Numbered from the stretch's first letter, positions 1-8,784 are shown. The stretch is DNA of 64,000 nucleotides from M0108 sp937862735 (GCA_937862735.1 CALMDH010000139.1:49488-113487); one strand, 5' to 3'. A program made the numbers and translations. The notes: generated by a model not told the origin, from the letters alone.

Positions 1-807
1 GAAGGCATCGCCCAGGCCGGCCAGGACCTCCGCTGGCTTGACCAGTTTGCGCCAGTGATGGGTCCCCTTGGGTAGCCAGCGCAGGATGTATTCGGCGCCG
101 AAGATGGCGATCACCAGGGCCGCCAGGGTGCGGTTGATGGTGGCCACCGCCATGATCCCGCCGGGACGCACCAGCGCGCCGCAGGCGGCGAGAAAGGCGG
201 GCAGGTTTTCCACATGCTCCACCACCTCCATGTTGAGCACCGCGTCGAATTGGGCGCCGGCTTGGGCGAGGGCCTCGGCGCTGGTCAGCCGGTAGTCCAG
301 GTCCAGACCGCGGCCCTGGGCGTGGAGCTCGGCGACGCGGATGTTCTTGGGGGCGACGTCGATGCCCGTGACTTGGGCTCCGAGGTGGGCCAGGGACTCG
401 CTGAGGATGCCGCCGCCGCAGCCGATGTCCAGCAGTCGCAGCCCCGTCAGGGGCAGGTCCGCGGCGGGATCGCGGCCGAAGGCCTGGCAGAGCCGCTGCC
501 GCATGTAGTCGACGCGGAAGGCGTTGAGCTTGTGCAGGGGCCAGAAGGGGCCCTCCTTATCCCACCAGCGGTGGGCCAGGGCCTCAAAGTAGGCCACCTC
601 GGCGGGATCGATGCTCGGGGCGCTCGGTATGCCAGGGGCGATAGGCGCGCCAGGGGCATTGGGAGCGCCCTGGGTATTGGGAGCGCTAGGGGTGTTTGGG
701 GCCTCATTATGGGCGGCTGGGGAAGAGGCTGCATCCGAGGTGACGCGGGGCAGGGATGAGGTGGTCCTGGAGGTTGGAGAGACCGGTGACGGGGAAGAGA
801 TGCTCAA
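1..807 (-). CDS. ubiG: Ubiquinone biosynthesis O-methyltransferase UbiG (partial, 3' end beyond window)
   Basis: SAM-dependent methyltransferase performing the two O-methylations of ubiquinone synthesis. The minus-strand frame has no stop down to base 1, so the C-terminus is missing. The SAM-binding motif LLDIGCGGGI lies at about 400-430, preceded by the UbiG-typical stretch YFEALAHRWWDKEGPFWPLH and followed by GIDVAPKNI and NMEVVEHVENLPAF. The start is uncertain: the conserved part begins near 625, but the frame is open to a TTG at 807-805 that overlaps the stop of rnt. If that TTG is used, UbiG has a unique N-terminal extension of about 60 residues rich in Ala, Pro and Asn. The only standard start close to the domain is a GTG just before VAYFEALA. 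Translational coupling to rnt is plausible. Confidence 0.88.
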   Translation of the reverse strand, partial: MSISSPSPVSPTSRTTSSLPRVTSDAASSPAAHNEAPNTPSAPNTQGAPNAPGAPIAPGIPSAPSIDPAEVAYFEALAHRWWDKEGPFWPLHKLNAFRVDYMRQRLCQAFGRDPAADLPLTGLRLLDIGCGGGILSESLAHLGAQVTGIDVAPKNIRVAELHAQGRGLDLDYRLTSAEALAQAGAQFDAVLNMEVVEHVENLPAFLAACGALVRPGGIMAVATINRTLAALVIAIFGAEYILRWLPKGTHHWRKLVKPAEVLAGLGDAF

Positions 808-1490
808 ACGCGGAATTCCTCTGGCTCATCACGGGTGTCCGGTGGCGCACCCTCCCAGACGCGCAGCGGGTCCAGTTCCCGCCAGCGGTTGACGATCTGG
901 CAGAAGAGCCGGGCCGTCTGTTCCACGTCGTAGAGGGCGCTGTGGGCCTCGTTGCTGTTCCAGCCCAGCCCGGCCATTTGCGCGGCGCGGGCCAGTACCG
1001 TCTGACCGAAGACCAGCCCGGCCAGGGAGACGGTGTCGAAGACGCTGAAAGAGTGGAAGGGGCTGTTCTTGAACCCGGTGCGCTCCACGGCCGCCTTGAG
1101 AAAGCCCAGATCGAAGGCGGCGTTATGCCCCACCAGGATGGCCCGATTGCAGCCGCTGCTTTTGACCGCCTTGCGGATTGGCACCAGGAGCCGGGCCAGG
1201 GCCTCCTTTTCCGGCAGGGCGTCGCGGAAGGGGTGATGGGGGTCGATGCCGGTGAAGGCCAGGGCCCGGGGATCTATCTCTGAGCCGATGAAGGGCAGGA
1301 CGTGGCAGTGCAGGGTGGCGCCGGGGAAGACCCGGCCCTCCTCGTCCATGCGAATGATGCTGGCGGCGATTTCCAGCAAGGCATGGCGCTGGGGGTCGAA
1401 GCCGGCGGTTTCCACGTCCACCACCACCGGCAGGAAGCCCCGGAAGCGCCGGGCGATAGAGGGTATCTGGACTGGTTCCATCATGGGCAC
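804..1490 (-). CDS. rnt: Ribonuclease T
   Basis: DEDDh-family 3'-5' exoribonuclease that trims tRNA and other stable RNA 3' ends; 228 aa, close to the usual 215-225. The sequence follows the E. coli protein closely: RRFRGFLPVVVDVETAG (ExoI, DxE), the HNAAFD ExoII region, and a C-terminal AHSALYDVEQTA (ExoIII, catalytic His and Asp), ending near FCQIVNRW. All four acidic residues and the general-base His are visible. It lies just upstream of ubiG, with the stop codon overlapping a possible ubiG TTG start. The start ATG at 1490 precedes MMEPVQIPSIARRF, a plausible short leader; the second Met (1481) would also keep the fold. Confidence 0.95.
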   Translation of the reverse strand: MPMMEPVQIPSIARRFRGFLPVVVDVETAGFDPQRHALLEIAASIIRMDEEGRVFPGATLHCHVLPFIGSEIDPRALAFTGIDPHHPFRDALPEKEALARLLVPIRKAVKSSGCNRAILVGHNAAFDLGFLKAAVERTGFKNSPFHSFSVFDTVSLAGLVFGQTVLARAAQMAGLGWNSNEAHSALYDVEQTARLFCQIVNRWRELDPLRVWEGAPPDTRDEPEEFRV

Positions 1491-1821
1491 AGGATAAGAG
1501 CCGCGTTCCTAATTGCAAAGCGATTTGCCATGGCCCAGACGGTTCCGTGCTGCTGGGACCACGCCGGTACCCTACTGGCACGTAACCGTTCAGACCCCCT
1601 CTCCCCGGCCCTCCCCCGCCAGGGGGAGGGAGCAAGAGCTTTAGCCGTATGTACTATCCATGGCAGCCCTGGCAGCAGAGGGATGAACATTTACACTGGC
1701 ACCAGGCCGGCACCACGCCAGTTCCGGCCGTGGCGATTGGGGACGGATGGCCAGGACTGCTATAGTGCCCGCCAGACCGGCCTCCTGAAAGGTGAGGCGG
1801 GCAGTGAGGAGCGGAGTGAGC
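1491..1821. other. Intergenic region, divergent rnt / TraB-like gene
   Basis: About 330 bp with no credible gene. It must hold the promoters for both flanking divergent genes. Its middle third is occupied by a dispersed repeat (1582-1694) with a perfect GC-rich hairpin. Confidence 0.6.
1582..1694 (+). repeat. Dispersed repeat family A, copy 1 (~113 bp)
   Basis: Shares order and sequence blocks with copies at 33852-33967 and 40991-41104: a start like GTAACCGTTCAG, then CCCCCTCTCCCC, a CCCTCCCCC/GGGGGAGGG hairpin (perfect 9-bp arms at 1609-1617 and 1622-1630), AGGGAGCAAGAG, a CATGGCAGCCC block and an ending like GTGAAC-TTAC. All three copies are in intergenic DNA. The hairpin half resembles C/G-rich palindromic repeats common in proteobacterial genomes. 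Confidence 0.75.
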
Positions 1822-2709
1822 ATGCGCGTAATGACGCCAGCGGCCAACTGGTTGGCTGGGCTGGTATTTTTGCTGATGGTTGGCCTGGCCCCGGTGGTTG
1901 CCGCCGGTGAACCGGGTCTCCTGTTCGAAATCGACGCCACCGAGGCGGGGGGGGCTCCCTGCTACCTCTTCGGCACCATCCACAGCGAGGACCCCCGGGT
2001 GCTGGCCCTGACCGCGCCGACCCAGGCAGCCTTCGACCGGAGCGCCGTCTTCATCATGGAAACCATTCCGGATACCCAGGCGGTGATTCGGGCCATGATG
2101 GCCATGGTCTACACGGACGGCAGGGGGCTGGCCGGGGTCGCCGGCCGGCCCCTCTATGACCAGACGGTTCAGGCCCTGGCCGAACGGGGGATGGCCGAGG
2201 AGGCGATCAAGGACTATAAGCCCTGGGCCGCCGCCACCCTGCTGGGCATGCCCGAGGCGGGCACGGGGGAATTCCTCGATATCCGGCTGTACAAGGCCGC
2301 CCTGGCGGCCGGGAAGCAGGTCCAGGGTCTGGAATCGATCGAGGAGCAACTGGCGGTGTTCGATACCCTCACCGAGGAAGACCAGATCGCCCTGCTGCGG
2401 GAGACCCTGGAGGCCCGCGCGACCTTGCCGGAGGTCTTCGCCCGCCTGCTGGAGGCCTACCTCAGCCGGGATCTGGCCCGTCTGGAACGGCTGGGCGACG
2501 AGTACCTGGGCCGGGGCGATCCCCAACTGGCCGCGCGGTTCCGGCATGCCGCCCTGGAGGCGCGCAACCAGCACATGACGGACCGGATGTTGGCCTATCT
2601 CCGGGTCGGGGGCTGCTTCATCGCCATCGGTGCCTTGCATCTTCCCGGTGAGGAAGGGGTGCTGTCCCGGTTGGCGCGGGCCGGCTTTGCTCCCCGGGCA
2701 CTCGACTGA
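1822..2709 (+). CDS. TraB/GumN family exported protein
   Basis: Predicted secreted or periplasmic protein of 295 aa. Residues 1-27 form a typical signal peptide (hydrophobic core NWLAGLVFLLMVGLAPVV, AxA-like end). Two GxxH motifs that define the TraB/PrgY/GumN family are visible: FGTIH near residue 50 and IGALH near residue 272, with a conserved Glu in FIMETIPDT. Family members are thought to be metal-dependent proteases or hydrolases, but bacterial GumN-type proteins have no settled function. I chose the ATG at 1822, which has a GAGGAG 11 bases upstream and begins the signal peptide; an upstream in-frame ATG at 1792 would spoil it. Followed about 110 bp later by mlaA. Confidence 0.82.
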   Translation: MRVMTPAANWLAGLVFLLMVGLAPVVAAGEPGLLFEIDATEAGGAPCYLFGTIHSEDPRVLALTAPTQAAFDRSAVFIMETIPDTQAVIRAMMAMVYTDGRGLAGVAGRPLYDQTVQALAERGMAEEAIKDYKPWAAATLLGMPEAGTGEFLDIRLYKAALAAGKQVQGLESIEEQLAVFDTLTEEDQIALLRETLEARATLPEVFARLLEAYLSRDLARLERLGDEYLGRGDPQLAARFRHAALEARNQHMTDRMLAYLRVGGCFIAIGALHLPGEEGVLSRLARAGFAPRALD

Positions 2710-2821
2710 GGGGCCTTGCGGAATCCTCCGGAAGGGCCTGGGTCGCTTGTGCTAGTATCCTCTCCCATCCGACGCGGCCGGCGGAACAAGGTGCATCAAG
2801 GCAATGGAAAGACGTACCGTC

Positions 2822-3592
2822 ATGACAAGCAACATGCTACGGGCGGGGGGGCTGACCCTCGTCGCCCTCCTCCTGGGTTGTTCCTCCATCCCCGAGGATC
2901 AGCGCAATCCCAAGGATCCCCTCGAGCCTTACAACCGGGGGATGTACAAGTTCAACACGGACTTCGACAACGCCTTCATCAAGCCCATCGCCAAGGGCTA
3001 CAAGGCGGTCGTCCCCGAGCCCGTGGATCAGGGCATCACCAACTTCTTCAACAACATCAATGATGTGAATTCGGCGGTCAACAACCTGCTGCAGGTCAAG
3101 GTCTCCCGCTTCGGCACGGATGTCGGCCGCGTGGTGGTCAATACCACCGTCGGCGTGGGTGGCCTCATCGACGTCGCCACCAACATGGGCCTGCCGAGCT
3201 ACAAGGAGGACTTCGGTCAGACCTTTGGCTATTGGGGCGACGTGGACAGCCCCTATCTGGTCCTGCCCATCCTCGGGCCCAGCACCCTGCGGGACACCAT
3301 GGGGATTCCGGGGAATATCGTGACCAATCCCTTCTTCCACGTCTGGAATACCAACAAACCCGTCAACTGGACCATGATCGGTCTGGATGTCATCGACACC
3401 CGTGCCGACCTGCTGGGGGCCACGGACCTGTTGGACACGGCGGCCACCGACCCCTACGCCTTCGTGCGCGATGCCTATCTGCAGAAGCGGCGTAATGCCA
3501 TCTTCGACGGCAATCCCCCGCCGACCTCAGAGGAGGAGGATATCTGGGCCGAAGAGGAGCCCAAGGCCCCGGGGCCGGCCAAGAAATCCTGA
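2822..3592 (+). CDS. mlaA: MlaA family outer-membrane lipoprotein (VacJ)
   Basis: Outer-membrane lipoprotein of the Mla phospholipid-trafficking system, which removes mislocalised phospholipids from the outer leaflet; 256 aa from this start. The signal peptide ends in lipobox LLLGC (Cys20). The family core follows: DPLEPYNRGMYKFN, PEPVDQGITNFFNN, VNNLLQ, NTTVGVGGLIDVA, EDFGQTFGYWG and YLVLPILGPSTLRDTMG. The C-terminus is acidic and Pro-rich (SEEEDIWAEEEPKAPGP). ATG 2822 is preferred because it opens the lipoprotein signal; ATG 2804 would add six residues. No mlaBCDEF genes are nearby, which is usual for mlaA. It converges on pyrC with 17 bp between the stops. Confidence 0.93.
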   Translation: MTSNMLRAGGLTLVALLLGCSSIPEDQRNPKDPLEPYNRGMYKFNTDFDNAFIKPIAKGYKAVVPEPVDQGITNFFNNINDVNSAVNNLLQVKVSRFGTDVGRVVVNTTVGVGGLIDVATNMGLPSYKEDFGQTFGYWGDVDSPYLVLPILGPSTLRDTMGIPGNIVTNPFFHVWNTNKPVNWTMIGLDVIDTRADLLGATDLLDTAATDPYAFVRDAYLQKRRNAIFDGNPPPTSEEEDIWAEEEPKAPGPAKKS

Positions 3593-3609
3593 CGCCGGGG
3601 CGATGCCGA

Positions 3610-4668
3610 TCACAAATCGGCTGAGGAAGCCGCCCCCAGCAACCGCCAGCCGATCGTCTCCCCGGCGCGCAGGGGCCTGACCTCGGAGCTGCCAAAGGCG
3701 TAACGCTCCGGCACCTGCCAGGGCTCCCGCCGCAAACGGATCTGGTCGGAATTGCGGGGCAGGCCATAGAAGTCCGCGCCATGAAAACTGGCGAAACCTT
3801 CCAGCTTGTCCAAGGCCCCCGCTTGGTCGAAGACCTCCGCGTAGAGTTCGATGGCGGCGTGGGCGCTGTAGATGCCGGCGCAACCGCAGGCGCTCTCCTT
3901 GGCGCCGATGGCATGGGGGGCGCTGTCCGTACCGAGAAAGAAGCGGGGATGACCGCTGGTGGCCGCCGCCACCAGGGCCTGGCGGTGGCGCTCCCGTTTG
4001 AGCACGGGGAGGCAGTAGAAGTGGGGGTGAATGCCGCCGACCAGGATGGCGTTGCGGTTGTAAAGCAGGTGCTGGGGGGTGATGGTGGCGGCCAGGGTCG
4101 GCGGCCCCTCCCGGACCAGGTCGGCGGCATCCGCCGTGGTGATGTGTTCGAAGACCAGGCGTAGCCCGGGAAAGTCCCGGAGCAGGGGCAAGAGGGCGTC
4201 GTCGATGAAGCGCCGCTCGCGGTCGAACACGTCGACCTCCGCCGCCGTCGCCTCGCCATGCACCAGCAGGGCCATCCCCGCCCGCTCCATGGCGGCCAGG
4301 ACGGGATAGATGTTCTCTAGCCGGGTGACGCCATTCTCGGCGTTGGTCGTGGCCCCGGCCGGGTAGAGCTTGGCGGCGAAGACGATCCCCGAGTCCCGGG
4401 CCTGGCGGATCTCCGCCGGTGCCAGGCTGTCCGTCAGATAGAGGGTCATGAGGGGGGTGAAGTCCAGCCCCGCCGGCAGGGCGGCCAGGATCCGCTCCCG
4501 GTAGGCCTGGGCCAGGGTCGTGGTCACCACCGGTGGTTTGAGATTGGGCATGACGATGGCCCGGGCGAAGCGGCGGGCCGTGTGGGGCAGCACCGCGGCC
4601 ATCTCGGCCCCGTCACGCAGGTGCAGGTGCCAGTCGTCCGGGCGGGTGAGGGTGAGGGTGTCAGTCAT
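3610..4668 (-). CDS. pyrC: Dihydroorotase
   Basis: Zinc amidohydrolase that cyclises carbamoyl aspartate to dihydroorotate in pyrimidine synthesis; 352 aa, the size of the PyrC (class II) type. Visible motifs: metal-binding HLH in DDWHLHLRDG (residues 14-16), the carboxylated Lys in FAAKLYPAGATTN, His ligands in LLVHGE and VFEHITT, and the catalytic Asp in GTDSAPH. The substrate loop YNRNAILVGGIHPHFYCLP is intact. The ATG at 4668 fits the family's N-terminus (MTDTLTLTRPDDWHLH). It stands alone, convergent with mlaA and downstream of a small exported protein on the same strand. Confidence 0.96.
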   Translation of the reverse strand: MTDTLTLTRPDDWHLHLRDGAEMAAVLPHTARRFARAIVMPNLKPPVVTTTLAQAYRERILAALPAGLDFTPLMTLYLTDSLAPAEIRQARDSGIVFAAKLYPAGATTNAENGVTRLENIYPVLAAMERAGMALLVHGEATAAEVDVFDRERRFIDDALLPLLRDFPGLRLVFEHITTADAADLVREGPPTLAATITPQHLLYNRNAILVGGIHPHFYCLPVLKRERHRQALVAAATSGHPRFFLGTDSAPHAIGAKESACGCAGIYSAHAAIELYAEVFDQAGALDKLEGFASFHGADFYGLPRNSDQIRLRREPWQVPERYAFGSSEVRPLRAGETIGWRLLGAASSADL

Positions 4669-4777
4669 GGGGATGGCAGGATTGGGGGCGGTGATGGAGC
4701 GATTGAGCTAACGGCTCTCTGGGTGGTCCTCAGGGAAGTGGGGATGGTCCCAAGGAAATTGGGTGGAGTGAAATAGG

Positions 4778-4802
4778 CCGGGGCGACCAATGGCCGCCCC
4801 GG
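4778..4802 (-). terminator. GC-rich hairpin, possible terminator of the small exported protein gene
   Basis: Perfect 8-bp arms CCGGGGCG / CGCCCCGG with a 9-base loop, about 60 bases past the stop of the gene at 4864-5118. No strong T-run follows on the minus strand, so it could be a processing or mRNA-stability hairpin. Confidence 0.4.
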
Positions 4803-4863
4803 GAAACATGGCGTGGACCTGATCTGGCTCCGCTGGTCGCCAGGTCGGGGCGGTTGGCGTTAC

Positions 4864-5118
4864 TTATTTGGACGAGCCCCCCGCGGTACTTGCCGGGGTG
4901 GCGGCGGTTTCGGCGCTGGCCTTGTTGCCAGTCTTGGCCTTGCAGTAAGCGGCTACGGCCTTGCCATCGGAACGGGTATAGCCCTTGGTCCAGGTGCAGG
5001 CTGGGTTGCCCGCGCAGGCGGTTTCTTCAAGTCCCTTACAATCCGATGCTGCCTGGATCGACATGGAAGAGAGGGCGAAAACGGCGGCCAGAGCAGCGGA
5101 ACAAATGGTGTTGGTCAT
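4864..5118 (-). CDS. Small exported Cys-containing protein of unknown function
   Basis: 84-aa protein not assigned to a named family. Residues 1-23 form a clear signal peptide (AALAAVFALSSMSIQAAS). The mature part is about 60 residues with four Cys in a pattern like CKGLEETACAGNPACTW...AYCK, suggesting two disulfides in the periplasm, followed by a Lys/Ala/Thr/Ser-rich tail (KASAETAATPASTAGGSSK). A GGAG about 11 bases before ATG 5118 supports the start. The upstream 110 bp are unusually AT-rich for this window and probably hold its promoter. Neighbours (pyrC, coaE) give no functional hint. Confidence 0.72.
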   Translation of the reverse strand: MTNTICSAALAAVFALSSMSIQAASDCKGLEETACAGNPACTWTKGYTRSDGKAVAAYCKAKTGNKASAETAATPASTAGGSSK

Positions 5119-5229
5119 TAGCTATATCTCCAGAAATAATAAATAGATAAATACAACCCTGTTGGTGAGTACTACCATATCCCACGACGCGAAGCTTAAG
5201 TGAACAACCCCGCAATGTTCCAATAATTA

Positions 5230-5877
5230 TTATTTATTGAGCTCGATCCCGGCCGTCCTCCGCGCCGCCGCCAGGCGCAGGTAATCGCGGTGCAGACGGT
5301 CCGTTTGCCCCCGCAACGCCTCCAGGTCGCCCTCGTTCTCGATCAGATCGTCCGCCCCGGCGCGACGGGTGGCGCGACTCACCTGGGTGGCGATGATCTG
5401 GCGGACCTCGGCCTCGCCGAGGCCATTGCGTCGCATGACCCGGGCGATCTGCTGGTCCTCGGGCAGATCCACCACCAGGATGCGGTCGGCGATATCCGTC
5501 CAGCCGGTCTCGAACAGCAATGGAATCACCAGCACGGCATAGGCGGCCGCGACCTGACGCAGTTCCGCCGCCAGGCGGGCGCGGATGAGGGGATGCAGGA
5601 TGACCTCCAGCCGGCGGCGCGCCTGGGGATCGGCGAAGGCCAGGCGGCGCATGGCGGCGCGGTCCAGGCCGCCGTCCGCGGCGATCACCCCGGGGCCGAA
5701 GGCGGCGGCGATGGCGTGCATGGCCTCGCCATCTGGCTGGGTGAGGGCATGGGCGAGCAGGTCGGTATCGATGACCGCAGCCCCCAGTTCCGCCAGGCGG
5801 GTGGAGACGCTGGTCTTGCCGCTGCCGATGCCGCCGGTCAGGGCCACCACCAGCGCTGGGCGGTCGGGGCCGGGCAT
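5230..5877 (-). CDS. coaE: Dephospho-CoA kinase
   Basis: Last step of coenzyme A synthesis: ATP-dependent phosphorylation of dephospho-CoA at the ribose 3'-OH. 215 aa, family-typical. P-loop GGIGSGKT at residues 15-22, IDTDLLAH (substrate Asp), the HPLIRARL helix, VIPLLFETGW and the lid region RVMRRNGL are all present. It ends the pilB-pilD-coaE gene string; a coaE next to pilD is a common gammaproteobacterial arrangement. Only 3 bp separate pilD's stop from this ATG, so it is almost certainly co-transcribed with pilD. Confidence 0.95.
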   Translation of the reverse strand: MPGPDRPALVVALTGGIGSGKTSVSTRLAELGAAVIDTDLLAHALTQPDGEAMHAIAAAFGPGVIAADGGLDRAAMRRLAFADPQARRRLEVILHPLIRARLAAELRQVAAAYAVLVIPLLFETGWTDIADRILVVDLPEDQQIARVMRRNGLGEAEVRQIIATQVSRATRRAGADDLIENEGDLEALRGQTDRLHRDYLRLAAARRTAGIELNK

Positions 5878-5880
5878 CGC

Positions 5881-6891
5881 TCAGCCCAGTCCCGACCAAC
5901 GCAGATAGGCCCCGCTGATGGAGTCACCCCAGAGCAGGGCGATCCAGCCGGCGGCGGCCAGATAGGGGCCAAAGGGCAGGGGGGTGTGACGGTCCCGGCC
6001 GCTGCGGGCCAGCAGGATCATGCCGATGACGGCGCCGACGACGCTGGACAGGATCAGGATCAGGGGCAGGGCCTGCCAGCCGAGCCAGGCGCCAAAGACG
6101 GCGAAGAGCTTGAAGTCGCCATAGCCCATGCCCTCCCGGCCGGTCGCCAGTTTGAAGAGCTGGTAGACGGTCCAGAGAAAAAGGTAGGCCAGGGCGGCGC
6201 CCAGGATTGCCTCGCTGGGGCTGACGAACCAGTGGGCCAGGCTGATCAGCAGTCCCAGCCAGAGCAGGGGCAGGGTGATGTTGTCCGGCAGGAGTTGGGT
6301 GTCGAGGTCGATGAAGGCCAGGGCGATCAGGCCCCAGGTCAGCAGGAGGGCGGCCGCCGCCTCCCAGGTAAGGCCCAGGCGCCAGACGACCAGCACCGAG
6401 AGCAGGGCGGTGAGGGCCTCGACCAGGGGGTAGCGCGGGCTGATGGGCTGCTGGCAAGCCGAGCAGCGCCCGCGCAGGAGCAGGTAGCTCAGCAGGGGGA
6501 TGTTTTCCGAGGCCCTGATCCGGTGGCCGCAGTGGGGGCAATGGGAGCCGGGCCTGGCGAGGGAAAGGGTTGCCGCGGCTTCCGCCGGGGAGGCAGTGGG
6601 AGGGACCGTGGCGGAGGCCATGGAGGGGGCTGTCGGCGGCGTCTCGGGAGAAAACCCAGGGGATACCCCGGCAGAGGCCGAGGAAGTGGCAGGGTGGGTG
6701 GCCGTCTGGCCCGCCGCCGCCTCGGCCTGGGACTGGGCCAGGTGCGCGCATTCGCGCCGCCACTCCTCCTCCATCATCAACGGCAGGCGATGAATGACGA
6801 CATTGAGGAAACTGCCCACCGCCAGGGCGAAGAGGGCGACGACGGCATAGAGCAAGGGCGGGGTCTGGATGAGGAGGTCGAGGGCTGACAT
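5881..6891 (-). CDS. pilD: Prepilin peptidase / N-methyltransferase PilD
   Basis: Inner-membrane aspartyl protease that cleaves type IV prepilin and type II pseudopilin leaders and methylates the new N-terminus. 336 aa. The N-terminal helix GSFLNVVIHRLP is typical, the zinc site has CPHC and CSAC pairs, and the catalytic Asp motifs are FIDLDTQLLPD and GMGYGDFKL. Several transmembrane helices follow. Odd point: between the first helix and the zinc site (residues about 55-110, DNA about 6560-6725) there is a low-complexity Ala/Ser/Thr/Pro insert where most PilD proteins have a short loop. Operon with pilB upstream and coaE downstream. Confidence 0.94.
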   Translation of the reverse strand: MSALDLLIQTPPLLYAVVALFALAVGSFLNVVIHRLPLMMEEEWRRECAHLAQSQAEAAAGQTATHPATSSASAGVSPGFSPETPPTAPSMASATVPPTASPAEAAATLSLARPGSHCPHCGHRIRASENIPLLSYLLLRGRCSACQQPISPRYPLVEALTALLSVLVVWRLGLTWEAAAALLLTWGLIALAFIDLDTQLLPDNITLPLLWLGLLISLAHWFVSPSEAILGAALAYLFLWTVYQLFKLATGREGMGYGDFKLFAVFGAWLGWQALPLILILSSVVGAVIGMILLARSGRDRHTPLPFGPYLAAAGWIALLWGDSISGAYLRWSGLG

Positions 6892-6964
6892 GGGCTGTCC
6901 TCAGGGGCGGATCGTCTTCAGGCAAGGTGTTGTGACCGGGAGGGGCAAGGGACCGCCGGGCTCA

Positions 6965-8686
6965 TCATTCCTTGGTCACGCGGTTGACTTCCTCAAGGCT
7001 GGTGATGCCCGACTTGACCTTGCGCAGCCCGGATTGCCGCAGGTCGAGGATGCCCTCCAGCCGCGCCTGCTCCGCCAGCTGGATGGCGTTGCCCCCCTCC
7101 ATGATCAGGCGCCCCATGGCATCGGAGACGGGCATGACCTGATAGATACCAATACGCCCGCGATAGCCCTGGTGGCAGTGTTCACAGCCCACCGGTTTGT
7201 AGATGGTGAGGCCCTCCTCGATCTCCGCCGGGGTGAAGCCCTCCTCCAGCAGGGCGTTGCGCGGGATCTTGTCCGGTTTGCGGCACTTGCGGCAGAGGCG
7301 CCGCACCAGGCGCTGGGCCATGATCAGCAGCACCGAGGAGGCGATGTTGAAGGGCGGCACGCCCATGTTGGCCAGGCGTGTCAGGGTCTGGGGGGCGTCG
7401 TTGGTGTGCAGGGTGGACAGCACCAGGTGGCCGGTCTGCGCCGCCTTGACCGCGATCTCCGCCGTCTCCAGGTCGCGGATCTCACCCACCATGATGATGT
7501 CCGGGTCCTGACGCAGGAAGGCGCGCAGGGCGGCGGCGAAGGTCAGGCCCGCCTTGGGGTTCATGTTGACCTGATTGATCCCGGGAACCTGGATCTCCAC
7601 CGGGTCCTCGACGGTGGAGATATTCACGTCCGGCTGGTTGAGGATGTTCAGGCCGGTGTAGAGGGAGACGGTCTTGCCCGAGCCCGTGGGGCCCGTGACC
7701 AGGATCATGCCATAGGGCTTGTGGATGGCTTTCAGAAAGGCGGTCTTTTGTTCCTCATCGAAGCCAAGCTCCTCGACGCCCACCAGGGTGGCCCCGGTCT
7801 CCAGGATACGCAGCACCACCTTCTCGCCGTAGAGGGTGGGGAGGGTATTGACGCGAAAGTCGATGTCCCGGGTGCGGCTGAGTTTGAGCTTGATGCGTCC
7901 ATCCTGGGGCACCCGGCGCTCGGCGATGTTCATGCGCGACATGACCTTGAGCCGCGCCACCAGGCGGTGGGAGATGTTGACCGGCGGGGAGGCCACCTCG
8001 TGCAGCATGCCATCCTGGCGGAAGCGGATGCGGAAGGTCTTCTCGTAAGGCTCGAAGTGGATGTCGGAGGCGCCGCTGGAGATGGCGTCGACGAGGATCT
8101 TGTTGATGTAGCGCACCACTGGCGCCTCATCCACGTTGAGCTCCTCTTCCGCGCCCTGGTGCTCCTCGGAAGCCACCTGTTCGAGATTGACCAGGTCGGA
8201 GGCCATGATCTGGCCCATGACCGAATGCTCGGACTCATGGAGGCGGTTGATGGCCTTCTCCATGGCCAGCGCCAGCTTGTCCTCCTCCACCAGCACCGCC
8301 TCGGTGGTCAGGCCGGTGTTGAAGCGGATCTCGTCCAGGGCCTCGTGGTTGGTCGGATCGGAGAGGGCGACGAAGAGACGGGTCCCACGGCGGTGGATCG
8401 GCAGGGCGCGGTGCTTGATCACCAGCCGCTCGTTGACCAGTTCCAGGGGCAGGGTGGCGACATCAATCGCGCCCAGGTCCAGGAGGGGGACGCCCAACTC
8501 CTCGCAGGTCACCAGGGCGATGCGGCGGCCGTCGAGGATCTTCTCCTCGACCAGGTGCTGGACGAAGGGCTTGCCCCGGCGGGCGGCGTCGGCGAAGGCG
8601 CCCTGGGCGCGCGCCTCCGTCAGCAGCTTTTCCCGGACGAGGCTGGAGGCGAGGCCGGAGAGGGGCGGGGGGGCGGGGCTGGCCAT
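6965..8686 (-). CDS. pilB: Type IV pilus assembly ATPase PilB
   Basis: GspE/PilB-type secretion ATPase powering pilus extension; 573 aa. N-terminal MshEN-type region (about 40-150), then the core ATPase with Walker A GPTGSGKT at 332-339, Asp box SGASDIHFEPYE, Walker B DPDIIMVGEIRD, His box AAQTGHLVLSTLHTNDA and a four-Cys zinc site (CRKC about residue 460, CEHC about 500). Downstream pilD lies 73 bp away, where pilC is normally found between pilB and pilD. No obvious Shine-Dalgarno precedes ATG 8686; the leader there is C-rich. Confidence 0.95.
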   Translation of the reverse strand: MASPAPPPLSGLASSLVREKLLTEARAQGAFADAARRGKPFVQHLVEEKILDGRRIALVTCEELGVPLLDLGAIDVATLPLELVNERLVIKHRALPIHRRGTRLFVALSDPTNHEALDEIRFNTGLTTEAVLVEEDKLALAMEKAINRLHESEHSVMGQIMASDLVNLEQVASEEHQGAEEELNVDEAPVVRYINKILVDAISSGASDIHFEPYEKTFRIRFRQDGMLHEVASPPVNISHRLVARLKVMSRMNIAERRVPQDGRIKLKLSRTRDIDFRVNTLPTLYGEKVVLRILETGATLVGVEELGFDEEQKTAFLKAIHKPYGMILVTGPTGSGKTVSLYTGLNILNQPDVNISTVEDPVEIQVPGINQVNMNPKAGLTFAAALRAFLRQDPDIIMVGEIRDLETAEIAVKAAQTGHLVLSTLHTNDAPQTLTRLANMGVPPFNIASSVLLIMAQRLVRRLCRKCRKPDKIPRNALLEEGFTPAEIEEGLTIYKPVGCEHCHQGYRGRIGIYQVMPVSDAMGRLIMEGGNAIQLAEQARLEGILDLRQSGLRKVKSGITSLEEVNRVTKE

Positions 8687-8784
8687 GGGGTCAAGGAAAG
8701 AGGAAACGCGGGCGTCGCGCGGCTTCGCACCAACCGCCCCAGGCCGGCTCAGGCCCTGGGGGGTTGGCCGGGGGGGCGAGCCCC

